Part shown: positions 6,553 through 15,108 of the stretch, one piece after another
How the letters are laid out: every line of letters starts with the position of its first letter
Numbering within the stretch: the stretch's first letter is position 1
DNA from: Gammaproteobacteria bacterium
Lineage (GTDB): Bacteria; Pseudomonadota; Gammaproteobacteria; Tenderiales; Tenderiaceae
DNA: 15,226 bases
Direction of reading: 5' to 3'
Assembly (NCBI GenBank): GCA_024276775.1
Contig: JAJRWO010000241.1
Coordinates: forward strand, 1-15,226
The notes under the pieces: model-generated
What the model was told of the DNA's origin: nothing
Database searches by the model: none
Seen by the model: the letters and a program-made list of their open reading frames with translations, nothing else
Position numbers and translations under genes: made by a program

Positions 6553-7833
6553 TTATGCCTTGGCGATAGTGGTCAAACCGCCCATATATGTTTGCAACAC
6601 TTCAGGCACTTTAAGACAGCCATCAGCCTGCTGATAATTTTCCAGGATTGCCACCAACGTGCGGCCAACCGCCAAACCAGAACCATTCACCGTATGCACC
6701 AGTTCAGGCTTCCCCGTTTCCGGGTTACGCCAACGCGCTTGCAAACGGCGAGCCTGAAAATCTTCAAAGTTAGAACAGGAAGAAATTTCACGATAGGTAT
6801 TTTGTGCGGGTAACCACACTTCCAGATCATAGGTTTTGGTGCTGGAAAAACCGATATCCCCACTACACAGCGCCATTACACGATATGGCAAGCCAAGCTT
6901 TTGCAGCACAATTTCAGCATGCCCTGTCAGCGCTTCCAGGGCTTGGTGTGAGTCTTCGGGTTTGACTATCTGCACCAATTCGACTTTTTCAAATTGATGT
7001 TGACGAATCATGCCCCGGGTATCACGGCCATATGAACCCGCCTCGCTGCGAAAACAAGGGGTATGACAGGCAAAGCGACGCGGCATATCAGCAGTATCAA
7101 TAATTTCATCACGAACGACATTGGTAACAGGCACTTCAGCCGTGGGAATCAGGTAGTACTCCTGCTCATCATTAAGTTTGAATAAATCTTTTTCAAATTT
7201 GGGCAGTTGACCCGTACCTCGCAGACTCTCTTTATTGACGATGTAAGGCACATAGATTTCGGTATAACCGTGTTCACGGGTGTGCAGGTCAAGCATAAAC
7301 TGAATCAAAGCCCGGTGCATTCGTGCCACGCCACCTGTCATCACCGCGAAGCGTGAACCCGTGATCTTGGCAGCCGTGTCAAAATCCAGCCCCCCCAACT
7401 GCTCACCTACATCAACGTGGTCTTTCACATCAAAATCAAAACAAGTGGGTTCACCCCAACGACGAATCTCTACGTTGTCATTTTCCGATTTACCATCGGG
7501 CGTTGATTCATGCGGTATGTTGGGCACACCAAGCATGATTGCTTCAAGCTCAGTTTGCAGTTGGCTTAGTTCCTGTTCGGCTGATTTGAGATGATCACCC
7601 AACTTACCCACTTCGGCCAACAACGGTGCAATATCCTCGCCCTTGGCTTTCGCCTGGCCAATAGACTTGGAACGAGCATTGCGATCAGCCTGTAAGGTCT
7701 GAGTGCGCACTTGAATGTCTTTACGCTGTGCTTCAAGTTCGATAATACGCACAGCATCAAGTTTAAAACCACGCCGCGCCAATTGCGCAACAACATAATC
7801 GAGTTCGCTTCTGATTAAACGAGGGTCTAACAT
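6553..7833 (-). CDS. serS: SerS, seryl-tRNA synthetase
   Basis: SerS charges tRNA-Ser (and tRNA-Sec) with serine. The 426 residues fit the bacterial length (E. coli 430). The N-terminal antiparallel coiled-coil arm that grips the long variable arm of tRNA-Ser is visible as a charged helical stretch at about 25-100. The class II core follows: the serine-specificity loop TAE (231-233), motif 2 around CFRSEAGSYGRDTRG (260-274) leading to RQHQFEKVEL, and motif 3 NGSGLAVGRTLVAILE (383-398). ATG start with AAGGA 6-7 nt upstream. It lies 43 nt after crcB and 4 nt before cysG, an order shared with other gammaproteobacteria. Nothing is missing or unusual. Confidence 0.98.
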   Translation of the reverse strand: MLDPRLIRSELDYVVAQLARRGFKLDAVRIIELEAQRKDIQVRTQTLQADRNARSKSIGQAKAKGEDIAPLLAEVGKLGDHLKSAEQELSQLQTELEAIMLGVPNIPHESTPDGKSENDNVEIRRWGEPTCFDFDVKDHVDVGEQLGGLDFDTAAKITGSRFAVMTGGVARMHRALIQFMLDLHTREHGYTEIYVPYIVNKESLRGTGQLPKFEKDLFKLNDEQEYYLIPTAEVPVTNVVRDEIIDTADMPRRFACHTPCFRSEAGSYGRDTRGMIRQHQFEKVELVQIVKPEDSHQALEALTGHAEIVLQKLGLPYRVMALCSGDIGFSSTKTYDLEVWLPAQNTYREISSCSNFEDFQARRLQARWRNPETGKPELVHTVNGSGLAVGRTLVAILENYQQADGCLKVPEVLQTYMGGLTTIAKA

Positions 7834-7876
7834 TGTCTTTCCTTCATAAATCTATTGCTCATTACTTCGACCATCT

Positions 7877-8251
7877 TCATAGTTGTCTCCCTGCAATCAC
7901 ACCCATCCACGCCGCAACAACACACAGTACGACACTGATAACAGTATTGAGCATGGCTTTGCTATAAGCCCCCGCCTCTATCAAGTTCAGTGTTTCCATA
8001 GAAAAAGTTGAGAATGTCGTAAAACTGCCGAGAAAACCTATCAATATTACCGCACGCCATTCAGACCCCAAACTTAGACGTTCAATCAGTAAAACCGACA
8101 ATAGCCCCATCAGCAGTGAACCCAGTACATTGACCATTAAAGTGCCGTAGGGAAAGCCGCGCCCCAGCCAGACATAAACCTGGTTCGACATCCAAAAACG
8201 CAATACCGCACCTGTGGCACCACCGGCGGCGATGGCCATCACCAGTTTCAA
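7877..8251 (-). CDS. crcB: CrcB/Fluc, fluoride ion channel
   Basis: A small inner-membrane protein of the Fluc family, which exports fluoride passively as a dual-topology dimer. The 124 residues hold four hydrophobic segments (roughly 1-22, 34-57, 66-86 and 98-120). Family motifs are GGATGAVLRFW (10-20), PYGTLMVNVLGSLLMG (34-49, with the pore Asn41) and FLGSFTTFSTFS (73-84), which carries the phenylalanines that line the pore. The start taken is TTG with AAAGG 8 nt upstream; an ATG at 8239 (codon 5) is the alternative, but it has no Shine-Dalgarno and shortens the first helix. The 51 nt between rarA and this gene do not contain a recognisable fluoride riboswitch. It is probably cotranscribed with rarA and serS. 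Confidence 0.93.
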   Translation of the reverse strand: MKLVMAIAAGGATGAVLRFWMSNQVYVWLGRGFPYGTLMVNVLGSLLMGLLSVLLIERLSLGSEWRAVILIGFLGSFTTFSTFSMETLNLIEAGAYSKAMLNTVISVVLCVVAAWMGVIAGRQL

Positions 8252-8302
8252 TTGTCCAACCTTTTATACGTCTCAAAATACACCTGCGAAATTATACCTG
8301 AA

Positions 8303-9631
8303 TCACGGTTGACGCCGGGCCTTGGCATCGAGGCTGCGCAAATGTGCTAATTTATCACTGATTTTGCCTTCGAGGCCACGCGAGGTGGGTTGGTAATAGC
8401 TTCGTTCTGGCATGTCTTCGGGGAAATAATCTTCACCCGCGGCATAGGCTTCGGCTTCATCGTGGGCATAGCGATAGGCCTTACCATAGCCCAACTCTTT
8501 CATTAATTTAGTCGGTGCATTGCGCAGGTGGATTGGCACCTCGTAGGAACCATGTTGTTTGACATCACTCATCGCGTTATTAAACGCCACATAAACGGCA
8601 TTACTTTTGGCTGCACAGGCGAGATAGATGATTGCCTGTGCGATAGCCAATTCCCCTTCCGGACTGCCCAACCGTGCTTGCACATCCCAGGCATCAAGAC
8701 AAATCCCTAGCGCCCGTGGATCGGCATTGCCAATATCTTCACTGGCCATACGCACCACTCGACGGCCGATGTAGAGTGGGTCACAACCTCCGTCAATCAT
8801 ACGTACAAACCAATACAAGGCGGCATCCGGACTAGAACCACGCACCGATTTATGCAGTGCTGAAATTTGATCGTAAAAGGCTTCACCCCCCTTGTCAAAA
8901 CGACGCGGTGCGCCGCCCTGCAAAACTTCGTTAAGCAGCGCTTCGCCAATTTCATTTTCAGCAAGGTCTGCCATGATTTCAAGAAAATTCAAGGCCCGAC
9001 GGGCATCACCATCGGCAACGTCTGCAAGGCGATCGCGCAGTGGTTCAGCCATCTGCATCGGCTTGTTGATACCACGGCTTTGATCGGTAAGGGCATGATC
9101 AATAATGCGACGAATGGCTTCAACACTGAGACTGCGCAGCACATAAACACGAGCACGCGATAATAAGGCATTGTTCAACTCAAATGATGGGTTTTCAGTC
9201 GTCGCGCCAATGAAGGTAAAAGTGCCATCTTCAACATAGGGCAAAAAAGCATCCTGCTGTGCCTTGTTAAAGCGATGTACCTCGTCAACAAACAACACCG
9301 TTGGCCGGCCGCTAACACCGCCTGAATACTGCGCCTTTTCCACTGCGGCGCGAATCTCTTTCACTCCACCCAACACTGCGGAGATACTGAGAAACTCAGC
9401 ATTGGCATAATTAGCCAGCATTCGTGCCAGGGTCGTCTTGCCAGTGCCCGGTGGCCCCCAGAAAATCATTGAATGCAGACAATTGGATTCAATGGCCTTG
9501 CGCAAGGGCTTACCCGGAGCAAGCAGGTGATCCTGACCGGCATATTCTTCCAGATTTTGTGGCCGCATTCGATCCGCCAGTGGTTGCCAACCACGACGAT
9601 GACTATTCTGTTGCCCAAGCAAATCGTTCAC
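8303..9631 (-). CDS. rarA: RarA (MgsA), AAA+ recombination/replication-fork ATPase
   Basis: RarA is a clamp-loader-like AAA+ ATPase of the MgsA/WRNIP1 family acting at stalled replication forks. The 442 residues are close to E. coli RarA (447). Walker A is GPPGTGKT (59-66), Walker B FVDEVHRF (114-121), and sensor 1 is in IGATTENPSF (141-150), with the arginine finger in LLSRAR (156-161). The C-terminal half holds the family's helical oligomerisation region, with the conserved ASEDIG and PEGELA segments. The start is GTG sharing one base with the lolA stop (TAGTG), with no clear Shine-Dalgarno, so translation is probably coupled to lolA. The pairing lolA-rarA after ftsK is conserved in many gammaproteobacteria. 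Confidence 0.96.
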   Translation of the reverse strand: MNDLLGQQNSHRRGWQPLADRMRPQNLEEYAGQDHLLAPGKPLRKAIESNCLHSMIFWGPPGTGKTTLARMLANYANAEFLSISAVLGGVKEIRAAVEKAQYSGGVSGRPTVLFVDEVHRFNKAQQDAFLPYVEDGTFTFIGATTENPSFELNNALLSRARVYVLRSLSVEAIRRIIDHALTDQSRGINKPMQMAEPLRDRLADVADGDARRALNFLEIMADLAENEIGEALLNEVLQGGAPRRFDKGGEAFYDQISALHKSVRGSSPDAALYWFVRMIDGGCDPLYIGRRVVRMASEDIGNADPRALGICLDAWDVQARLGSPEGELAIAQAIIYLACAAKSNAVYVAFNNAMSDVKQHGSYEVPIHLRNAPTKLMKELGYGKAYRYAHDEAEAYAAGEDYFPEDMPERSYYQPTSRGLEGKISDKLAHLRSLDAKARRQP

Positions 9632-10269
9632 TATTGCGCCACAGTTTCATCGATGACGTCTACACCCTCGGGAATTTTCAGGCGAAAGGTTTCTGCAGAA
9701 AAATGTTTGTTCAGCTGAACATTTTCAAATCGCAGCCGGGTGAACTGGCCAAAGCTGTCTTTCAATTCCATCTGGCTTAGAAGCCCTTCTTTCAAAAAAA
9801 TAAACAGTGTTTCAAAACCACTGTCGCTTTGTTTGGGGATCAATTCAAACCAATCGCGCCCCTGATGCAATACTTTTAATACGTCAAACTGTTTATCCAG
9901 CTGAGACGCATCACTCAACAGACTGGCAGGGCTGTTAGCCATCGTGGCACTCTGATGTTTAATGCTGACCTGTTCGAGATCAACATCGAAAAGCCACAGC
10001 TTCTCGCCATCGGCAGCGATGTGTTGCTGAAAAGGTTTGTCGTAGTCCCAGCGAAATTTACCCGGGCGCTGGACGATAACGTGACCACTTGAATCCTGTA
10101 ACAGCTCTTGCCGTGGCCCAAATACTTGTTGGGTAAAGTCAGCCTTGAAGCTTTGCATATTGCTGAAAAAGTAACGCAGTTCATTGCCCGTTTCGGATTC
10201 AGTCTCGGCCGCCACCGAGGCAGACAAAAACAAAGCAAGCATAAAAAATAAAGCTTTTCTGAGTACCAT
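9631..10269 (-). CDS. lolA: LolA, periplasmic outer-membrane lipoprotein carrier
   Basis: LolA takes lipoproteins released by LolCDE at the inner membrane and passes them to LolB at the outer membrane. The 212-residue precursor starts with a Sec signal peptide: Arg4-Lys5, a hydrophobic core at 6-18 and a likely cleavage after SASVAA (about residue 21). The mature protein shows family landmarks: FKADFTQQV (41-49), RPGKFRWDYDKPF (68-80), DGEKLWLFDVDLEQV (87-101), SPASLL (113-118) and the late FENVQLN (181-187). The ATG start is 2 nt from the ftsK stop, with AAGGG 7 nt upstream reaching into ftsK. The 3' end overlaps the rarA start by one base. No anomaly seen. Confidence 0.96.
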   Translation of the reverse strand: MVLRKALFFMLALFLSASVAAETESETGNELRYFFSNMQSFKADFTQQVFGPRQELLQDSSGHVIVQRPGKFRWDYDKPFQQHIAADGEKLWLFDVDLEQVSIKHQSATMANSPASLLSDASQLDKQFDVLKVLHQGRDWFELIPKQSDSGFETLFIFLKEGLLSQMELKDSFGQFTRLRFENVQLNKHFSAETFRLKIPEGVDVIDETVAQ

Positions 10270-10271
10270 TT

Positions 10272-12569
10272 CTAACCCTTGACCGGCGGTGGTGCCAGCA
10301 CTTCGCGCGAACCATTCGATTGCATTTCACTGACCACTCCAGCACGCTCCATATCCTCAACCATACGCGCAGCACGGTTGTAACCAATCTTAAGGCGACG
10401 CTGAATACCCGAAACGGAGGCTCGGCGGGATTCGGTAACAATCTGCACCGCCTTATCGTAGAGTTCGTCAGACTCATCACTACCATCCATGCCGGCAAAG
10501 TCACCCTCCGCAGATAGCCCCTCCAGAATCTCATCAATATAATTCGGTTCGCCCAGTTTTTTGAGTGAATCAACCACGTTGTGAACCTCATGATCAGCAA
10601 CAAAGGCACCGTGTACACGGGTAGGAATGCTGGTACCCGCAGGCTGATAGAGCATATCACCATGTCCCAACAACTGTTCAGCCCCCCCCTGATCAAGCAC
10701 CGTGCGAGAATCAATTTTGGATGAAACCTGGAAGGCAATACGGCTGGGAATATTGGCCTTAATCAAGCCGGTTAAAACATCCACAGAAGGACGCTGCGTC
10801 GCCAGCAAAAGATGGATACCCGACGCACGCGCTTTTTGTGCCAGACGGGCAATGAGTTCTTCAACCTTTTTACCCACCACCATCATCATATCCGCCAACT
10901 CATCCACAATGATGACAATGAATGGTAGTGGTTCCAATATCGGACGTGCTTCGTCTGGAGACATCAGTTCAGCAAATGGGTCAGCAATCGGCTCGCCAGC
11001 ATCAATGGCATTTTGAGCCTTTTTGTTATAACCACCAATATTTCTAACCCCCATAGCAGCCATCAATTTGTAACGTCGATCCATTTCCGCCACACACCAA
11101 CGCAGTGCGTTGGCAGCATCTTTCATATCCGTCACCACTGGCGTCAACAGATGCGGAATACCATCATAAATCGATAGCTCAAGCATCTTGGGATCGATCA
11201 TAATCAGGCGCAACTGTTCAGGTTTGGCCTTGAACAACATGCTCAAGATCATGGCATTCACTGCGACCGACTTACCCGAACCCGTCGTCCCCGCAACCAA
11301 AAGATGCGGCATCTTGGCTAAATCAGCCACCATTGGCTGCCCCGAAATATCCTTCCCCAGTGCTAGAGTCAAAGGTGAATGGGACGAATCATATTGTTTC
11401 GACTGAACAACCTCACTCATACGCACGATTTCACGGTGTTCATTTGGTATCTCAAGCCCAACAACAGACTTGCCGGGAATGACCTCTACCACACGCACAC
11501 TCACCACTGATAAGGAACGGGCCAGATCTTTGGATAGATTAGTAATTCTGCTGACCTTAACGCCAATACCAGGCATCATTTCAAAACGGGTAATAACAGG
11601 CCCGGGATGAACTGCCACGACTTCAACCTCAACACCGAAGTCCTTTAATTTTAGCTCAACCAGCCTGGAAACAGCCTCCAAGGCCTCTTTGGATAAACTT
11701 TTGCCGCTTTGCTGAGCCTCATCAAGCATTGCCAAAGGTGGCAGACCGTCAATACTATCGCCATCGAACAATGTTTGCTGTCGCTCCTGCTCAACCCGCT
11801 CGCTAACCTCGACTTTTTTAATCACAGGTTCGATACGCAGTGGCTTACGTTTTTCTATTTTCTCGACCTCAGCCTTAACCGTGACCTGACGTTCTTTTTT
11901 AAGTTTTCGCACCGCCCATTTTTCACGCACCAGCCCAACCCAGCGACGCATCAACGAAGCAAACGCCAGACTCAAACCTCCAATCACATCCATCAACCAA
12001 AACCAGGATAGGCCAGTAAACAGTGTCATACCCGTGAGAAACAGAGCCAACAGAAAGAGCGTCGCCCCAAGAAAACTGAATGTCGCAACCAAACCGCTGC
12101 CAATAACATCCCCGAGGATACCCCCAGCGTTAAGAGGTAACTCTGTTGGTGAGCCAAAATGCAGTGTCGCCAAACCACAGCCAGCCGTAACCGTCAAAAC
12201 AAAGCCTGCACAGCGCAGGCCAAACTCACTCATTGATATCGCATCGGCTTGGCTGCGGCCTTTAAACAACAACCAACCGCTGTAAGCAACCATAATGGGG
12301 AATAGATAAGAGAAATAACCAAAAAGATAGAGGAAAACATCAGCAAACCAGGCACCGGCAACGCCACCTGTATTCTCAACCACGCTAGTAACACCACTGT
12401 GGGACCAACCAGGATCTGTCTGCGTATAACTGCCCAGGGACACCGCCAGATACAAGGCAATGGCGCTAAGTATAAATAATGCCCCCTCACGCAACCCCTT
12501 GGCTGCATGATTCTTTGCTGCACCCGGTTTAGCCTTTTTTACTGCCTGTCCCAACTGAAAACCACCCAT
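10272..12569 (-). CDS. ftsK: FtsK, septal DNA translocase
   Basis: FtsK anchors at the division septum and pumps DNA to complete chromosome segregation and dimer resolution with XerCD. The 765 residues form a short FtsK. An N-terminal membrane domain with about four hydrophobic segments (27-47, 75-101, 118-136, 160-190) is followed by a charged linker of only about 80 residues (210-290), much shorter than in E. coli. The motor has Walker A GTTGSGKS (427-434), Walker B VIIVDELADMM (552-562) and ATQRPS (590-595). The C-terminal gamma winged helix (about 702-755, RRASVSGIQRRLKIGYNRAARM) reads KOPS sequences in relatives. ATG start without a visible Shine-Dalgarno. It is the first gene of the leftward operon. 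A run of eight G occurs at Gln627-Ala630. Confidence 0.97.
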   Translation of the reverse strand: MGGFQLGQAVKKAKPGAAKNHAAKGLREGALFILSAIALYLAVSLGSYTQTDPGWSHSGVTSVVENTGGVAGAWFADVFLYLFGYFSYLFPIMVAYSGWLLFKGRSQADAISMSEFGLRCAGFVLTVTAGCGLATLHFGSPTELPLNAGGILGDVIGSGLVATFSFLGATLFLLALFLTGMTLFTGLSWFWLMDVIGGLSLAFASLMRRWVGLVREKWAVRKLKKERQVTVKAEVEKIEKRKPLRIEPVIKKVEVSERVEQERQQTLFDGDSIDGLPPLAMLDEAQQSGKSLSKEALEAVSRLVELKLKDFGVEVEVVAVHPGPVITRFEMMPGIGVKVSRITNLSKDLARSLSVVSVRVVEVIPGKSVVGLEIPNEHREIVRMSEVVQSKQYDSSHSPLTLALGKDISGQPMVADLAKMPHLLVAGTTGSGKSVAVNAMILSMLFKAKPEQLRLIMIDPKMLELSIYDGIPHLLTPVVTDMKDAANALRWCVAEMDRRYKLMAAMGVRNIGGYNKKAQNAIDAGEPIADPFAELMSPDEARPILEPLPFIVIIVDELADMMMVVGKKVEELIARLAQKARASGIHLLLATQRPSVDVLTGLIKANIPSRIAFQVSSKIDSRTVLDQGGAEQLLGHGDMLYQPAGTSIPTRVHGAFVADHEVHNVVDSLKKLGEPNYIDEILEGLSAEGDFAGMDGSDESDELYDKAVQIVTESRRASVSGIQRRLKIGYNRAARMVEDMERAGVVSEMQSNGSREVLAPPPVKG

Positions 12570-12606
12570 TCAAATTTAATAACGTACAAAAAATATTTAT
12601 ATATTC

Positions 12607-12635
12607 ATGATACTGCGGCTATAACATCAAGTTAA
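12607..12635 (-). promoter_or_regulatory. Candidate sigma-70 promoter of ftsK
   Basis: On the minus strand TTAACT and TATCAT are separated by 17 nt (4 of 6 and 5 of 6 matches to the sigma-70 boxes), about 38 nt before the ftsK ATG. The region is AT-rich, so chance matches are possible and other spacings nearby also partly fit. Confidence 0.35.
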
Positions 12636-12762
12636 TACTTAATATCTGCGCATGACTGTTTGTTAATTAAAGAAAAGCGACCGCCCCCTTTACCACAACA
12701 GCGACATCACCTATGATGATCTGACTCGGGCGAATAACTGCCAAACCACAACATATGGGCAC

Positions 12763-12791
12763 TCGACCCCCTCAAAAACACTGGATATACT
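12763..12791 (+). promoter_or_regulatory. Candidate sigma-70 promoter of trxB
   Basis: TCGACC (-35, 4 of 6) and TATACT (-10, 5 of 6) are separated by 17 nt and lie 36 nt before the trxB ATG, leaving a leader of about 30 nt. Together with the candidate ftsK promoter it explains the 258-nt divergent region 12570-12827, in which I see no other gene or clear operator. Confidence 0.45.
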
Positions 12792-12827
12792 GTATCACAC
12801 AACATTAAGGATTTCTGGAGAAGAACC

Positions 12828-13781
12828 ATGAGCGAAACCAAACACTGTAAACTGTTGATCCTGGGTTCAGGCCCGGCGGGTTATACCGCAGCGGTCTACG
12901 CTGCACGTGCAAATCTCAATCCTGTGATGATTACTGGAATTCAGAAAGGCGGTCAGCTCACCACCACGACTGACGTGGATAACTGGCCTGGCGACCACGA
13001 AGGCGTCCAGGGTCCTGAACTAATGGAGCGCATGCAAAAACATGCAGAACGCTTCAATACCGACATCATCTTTGACCACATCAACGAAACCGACCTGAGC
13101 AAACGCCCTTTCACTCTCAAAGGCGATGCTGCCACTTACACCTGCGATGCCTTAATCATCGCCACAGGCGCTTCAGCCAAATATTTGGGATTGGAATCTG
13201 AAGAAGCTTTCAAAGGTAGGGGAGTTTCTGCCTGCGCCACTTGCGATGGTTTTTTCTATCGCAACCAGCCTGTTGCCGTGATTGGTGGTGGCAATACAGC
13301 CGTTGAAGAGGCACTTTATCTATCCAACATTGCCTCTCACGTGACGATTATCCATCGCCGTGATTCGTTCAGCGCTGAAAAGATCTTATCTGCTCAACTT
13401 AAAGCGAAAGCAAAAGAGGGTAATATCACAATTGAGTGGAAACAAACCCTCGATGAGGTACTCGGCGACGACATGGGTGTCACAGGCCTCCGAATCAAAG
13501 ATATGGAAGACGGAAGCACGAAGAATTTGCAGGTACAGGGCGTTTTCATCGCCATTGGACATCAGCCTAACACAGGAATTTTTGATGGCCAATTGGAGAT
13601 GCAAAATGGCTACATTAAGGTGCGCAGCGGGAATGAAGGCAATGCCACGGCAACCAGTGTCGACGGTGTTTTTGCTGCCGGTGATGTGGCTGATCACATC
13701 TACCGTCAAGCAATCACATCTGCCGGTGCTGGCTGCATGGCGGCCTTGGATGCCGAGCGTTTTCTGGACAGTCTAAGTTAG
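12828..13781 (+). CDS. trxB: TrxB, thioredoxin reductase
   Basis: TrxB is the cytoplasmic NADPH- and FAD-dependent reductase that keeps thioredoxin reduced. The 317 residues are the usual low-molecular-weight length. The FAD motif GSGPAGYTAAVYAARA (13-28) opens the protein, ATGASAKYLG (112-121) follows, the redox-active disulfide is CATC (136-139, followed by DG), the NADPH motif is GGGNTAVEEA (153-162) with HRRDSF (176-181), and the second FAD motif is GVFAAGDV near residue 285. The ATG start has GGAG 7 nt upstream. It is divergent from ftsK, a pairing known from Pseudomonas. The next gene begins 19 nt downstream and is probably cotranscribed. Confidence 0.98.
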   Translation: MSETKHCKLLILGSGPAGYTAAVYAARANLNPVMITGIQKGGQLTTTTDVDNWPGDHEGVQGPELMERMQKHAERFNTDIIFDHINETDLSKRPFTLKGDAATYTCDALIIATGASAKYLGLESEEAFKGRGVSACATCDGFFYRNQPVAVIGGGNTAVEEALYLSNIASHVTIIHRRDSFSAEKILSAQLKAKAKEGNITIEWKQTLDEVLGDDMGVTGLRIKDMEDGSTKNLQVQGVFIAIGHQPNTGIFDGQLEMQNGYIKVRSGNEGNATATSVDGVFAAGDVADHIYRQAITSAGAGCMAALDAERFLDSLS

Positions 13782-13800
13782 CAAGCGAGGCATATATATT

Positions 13801-14160
13801 ATGGCGTTTGATTCGTTTTTCTCCAAAGAAAGCAATTTCAATTCGGTGATAGAGTCTATGATTGTAGGTAAAAGTGACCAGCGTGGTTTTCTGCGCATGG
13901 ATATTAAGTCAACAATAACATTCAAGCCCAGTGGTAAAGATGAGATGTATGAAGCCACATCTAATAACCTTAGCGCAACAGGCATTAGCTTTACATCAAA
14001 ACAACAGGTGAACGTAGGTGATTTATTGGAGGTTCATATGAAACCAGGTATCGATATTACCCCCCCACTCGCCATTACAATAAAAGTGATTCGCGCGATT
14101 GTCACTGACAGTGGCGAATACGAAATTGCAGGCATCATTCAGAAAAATAAAAACAACTAA
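13801..14160 (+). CDS. Small PilZ-domain protein (c-di-GMP binding)
   Basis: A 119-residue protein consisting mostly of one PilZ domain, the common receptor fold for the second messenger cyclic di-GMP. Both ligand motifs are present: RGFLR (28-32) fits RxxxR, and NLSATG (56-61) fits the [D/N]xSxxG box. Beta-rich segments follow to about residue 113, with a short polar tail. The N-terminal 20 residues are not part of the domain. No signal peptide, membrane segment or output domain is visible, so it is likely a cytoplasmic adaptor; its target cannot be named. ATG start with GAGG 11 nt upstream, somewhat far. It lies 19 nt after trxB and is closed by a strong terminator, so it seems to be the last gene of a two-gene unit. 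Confidence 0.85.
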   Translation: MAFDSFFSKESNFNSVIESMIVGKSDQRGFLRMDIKSTITFKPSGKDEMYEATSNNLSATGISFTSKQQVNVGDLLEVHMKPGIDITPPLAITIKVIRAIVTDSGEYEIAGIIQKNKNN

Positions 14161-14175
14161 TGCTCTTTAGAACTT

Positions 14176-14203
14176 CGCCAGACACCATCTGGCGGCGTTT
14201 TTT
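14176..14203 (+). terminator. Rho-independent terminator after the PilZ gene
   Basis: CGCCAGA (14176-14182) and TCTGGCG (14188-14194) form a perfect 7-bp GC-rich stem with a 5-nt loop, followed by GCG and six T (14198-14203). It lies 15 nt after the PilZ stop codon and separates trxB-pilZ from aat. Confidence 0.9.
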
Positions 14204-14259
14204 ACCCTCATGCATTCACCCCCTAAATTTTACTCATAAACCGACAGCAAACAAACATC

Positions 14260-15006
14260 GTGACAAATGCTCCATACTGGATAGACGAGTCAAACCCTGA
14301 CCTGAGTTTCCCAGCAGTCGAGCTAGCACTGGATGAACCTAATGGACTGCTCGCCGTGGGCGGTGACCTTTCACCAGAGAGGCTCATCAAAGCCTATAGA
14401 CTTGGCATCTTCCCCTGGTTTAATCATCACCAGCCCATTTTATGGTGGTCGCCAAACCCCAGGGCCGTGTTGTTGCCTGATCAGCTTCATATTAGCCGCA
14501 GTTTGTTCAAGACCATTCGACGCGGCAATTACAAAATTACACTAGACAAGGCTTTTGCTGCGGTGATGCAAGCATGTGCGGCACCACGCCAACAACAGGC
14601 GGATACCTGGATCACTCCTGAAATGCATACGGCCTACCTTCAACTCCATGAAATGGGCATTGCTCACTCAGTAGAAGCCTGGCTTGATGACGAGCTTGTC
14701 GGTGGTTTATACGGACTCAGTATCGGCCAGGCCTTTTTTGGTGAATCCATGTTTAGTCGTGCCAACAACGCCTCCAAAGTGGCATTTGCCTATCTCACAA
14801 AACAATTACAAGCATGGCAGTTCCAGCTGATCGATTGCCAGGTGAGTTCTGAGCATATTGAGAGTCTGGGTGCCAAGGATATTGAACGAACACAATTTAT
14901 CAAGCTTTTACAAGCCGCTATTCAGCAGCCCGTCAATCATCAAAAATGGCAATTTGATAAAAATTTCAGCCCTTTAAATCTAAAAAATAAATTGAGCAGG
15001 GGTTGA
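14260..15006 (+). CDS. aat: Aat, leucyl/phenylalanyl-tRNA-protein transferase
   Basis: Aat moves Leu or Phe from charged tRNA onto proteins with N-terminal Lys or Arg, making N-degrons read by ClpS/ClpAP. The 248 residues (E. coli 234) carry the family signature: EPNGLLAVGGDLSPERL (26-42), YRLGIFPWF (46-54), ILWWSPNPRAVL (60-71), LHISRSL (76-82), TWITPEM (115-121), ELVGGLYG (146-153), FFGESMFSR (159-167) and LIDCQV (190-195). The start taken is GTG at 14260; the N-terminus WIDESNPDLSFP then aligns with the usual opening, but no Shine-Dalgarno is visible, so the start is less sure than the gene. It follows the pilZ terminator by 56 nt, so it needs its own promoter, which I could not identify. 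Confidence 0.95.
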   Translation: MTNAPYWIDESNPDLSFPAVELALDEPNGLLAVGGDLSPERLIKAYRLGIFPWFNHHQPILWWSPNPRAVLLPDQLHISRSLFKTIRRGNYKITLDKAFAAVMQACAAPRQQQADTWITPEMHTAYLQLHEMGIAHSVEAWLDDELVGGLYGLSIGQAFFGESMFSRANNASKVAFAYLTKQLQAWQFQLIDCQVSSEHIESLGAKDIERTQFIKLLQAAIQQPVNHQKWQFDKNFSPLNLKNKLSRG

Positions 15007-15045
15007 GAGTGTCAAATATTTTCAGCAGTCTCTTGCAAAACACTT

Positions 15046-15063
15046 AAAAACAGCGGTTTTTTT
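15046..15063. terminator. Weak bidirectional terminator candidate between aat and def
   Basis: AAAAAC (15046-15051) and GTTTTT form a 6-bp AT-rich stem around AGCG, with A and T runs on the two flanks, in the 102-nt gap between convergent genes. The stem is weak, so this is only suggestive. Confidence 0.3.
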
Positions 15064-15108
15064 GGCGTGTATAAACCAACGGAAATACCTGAATTAAAGA
15101 ACAAGGCG

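Noticed and set aside
8252..8302. Possible fluoride riboswitch or separate promoter upstream of crcB
   Set aside because: The 51-nt gap is short and lacks the recognisable fluoride-riboswitch core. A TATAAT on the minus strand (8291-8296) exists but has no acceptable -35 box at 16-18 nt.
10199..10738. Minus-strand ORF of 179 codons overlapping the 3' end of ftsK and the start of lolA
   Set aside because: It is an alternative frame of two clear genes and has no family signature.
12780..12805. LexA-like half-site CTGTAT upstream of trxB
   Set aside because: Only one half matches; there is no facing ACAG half at the needed distance, and the bases overlap the -10 box.
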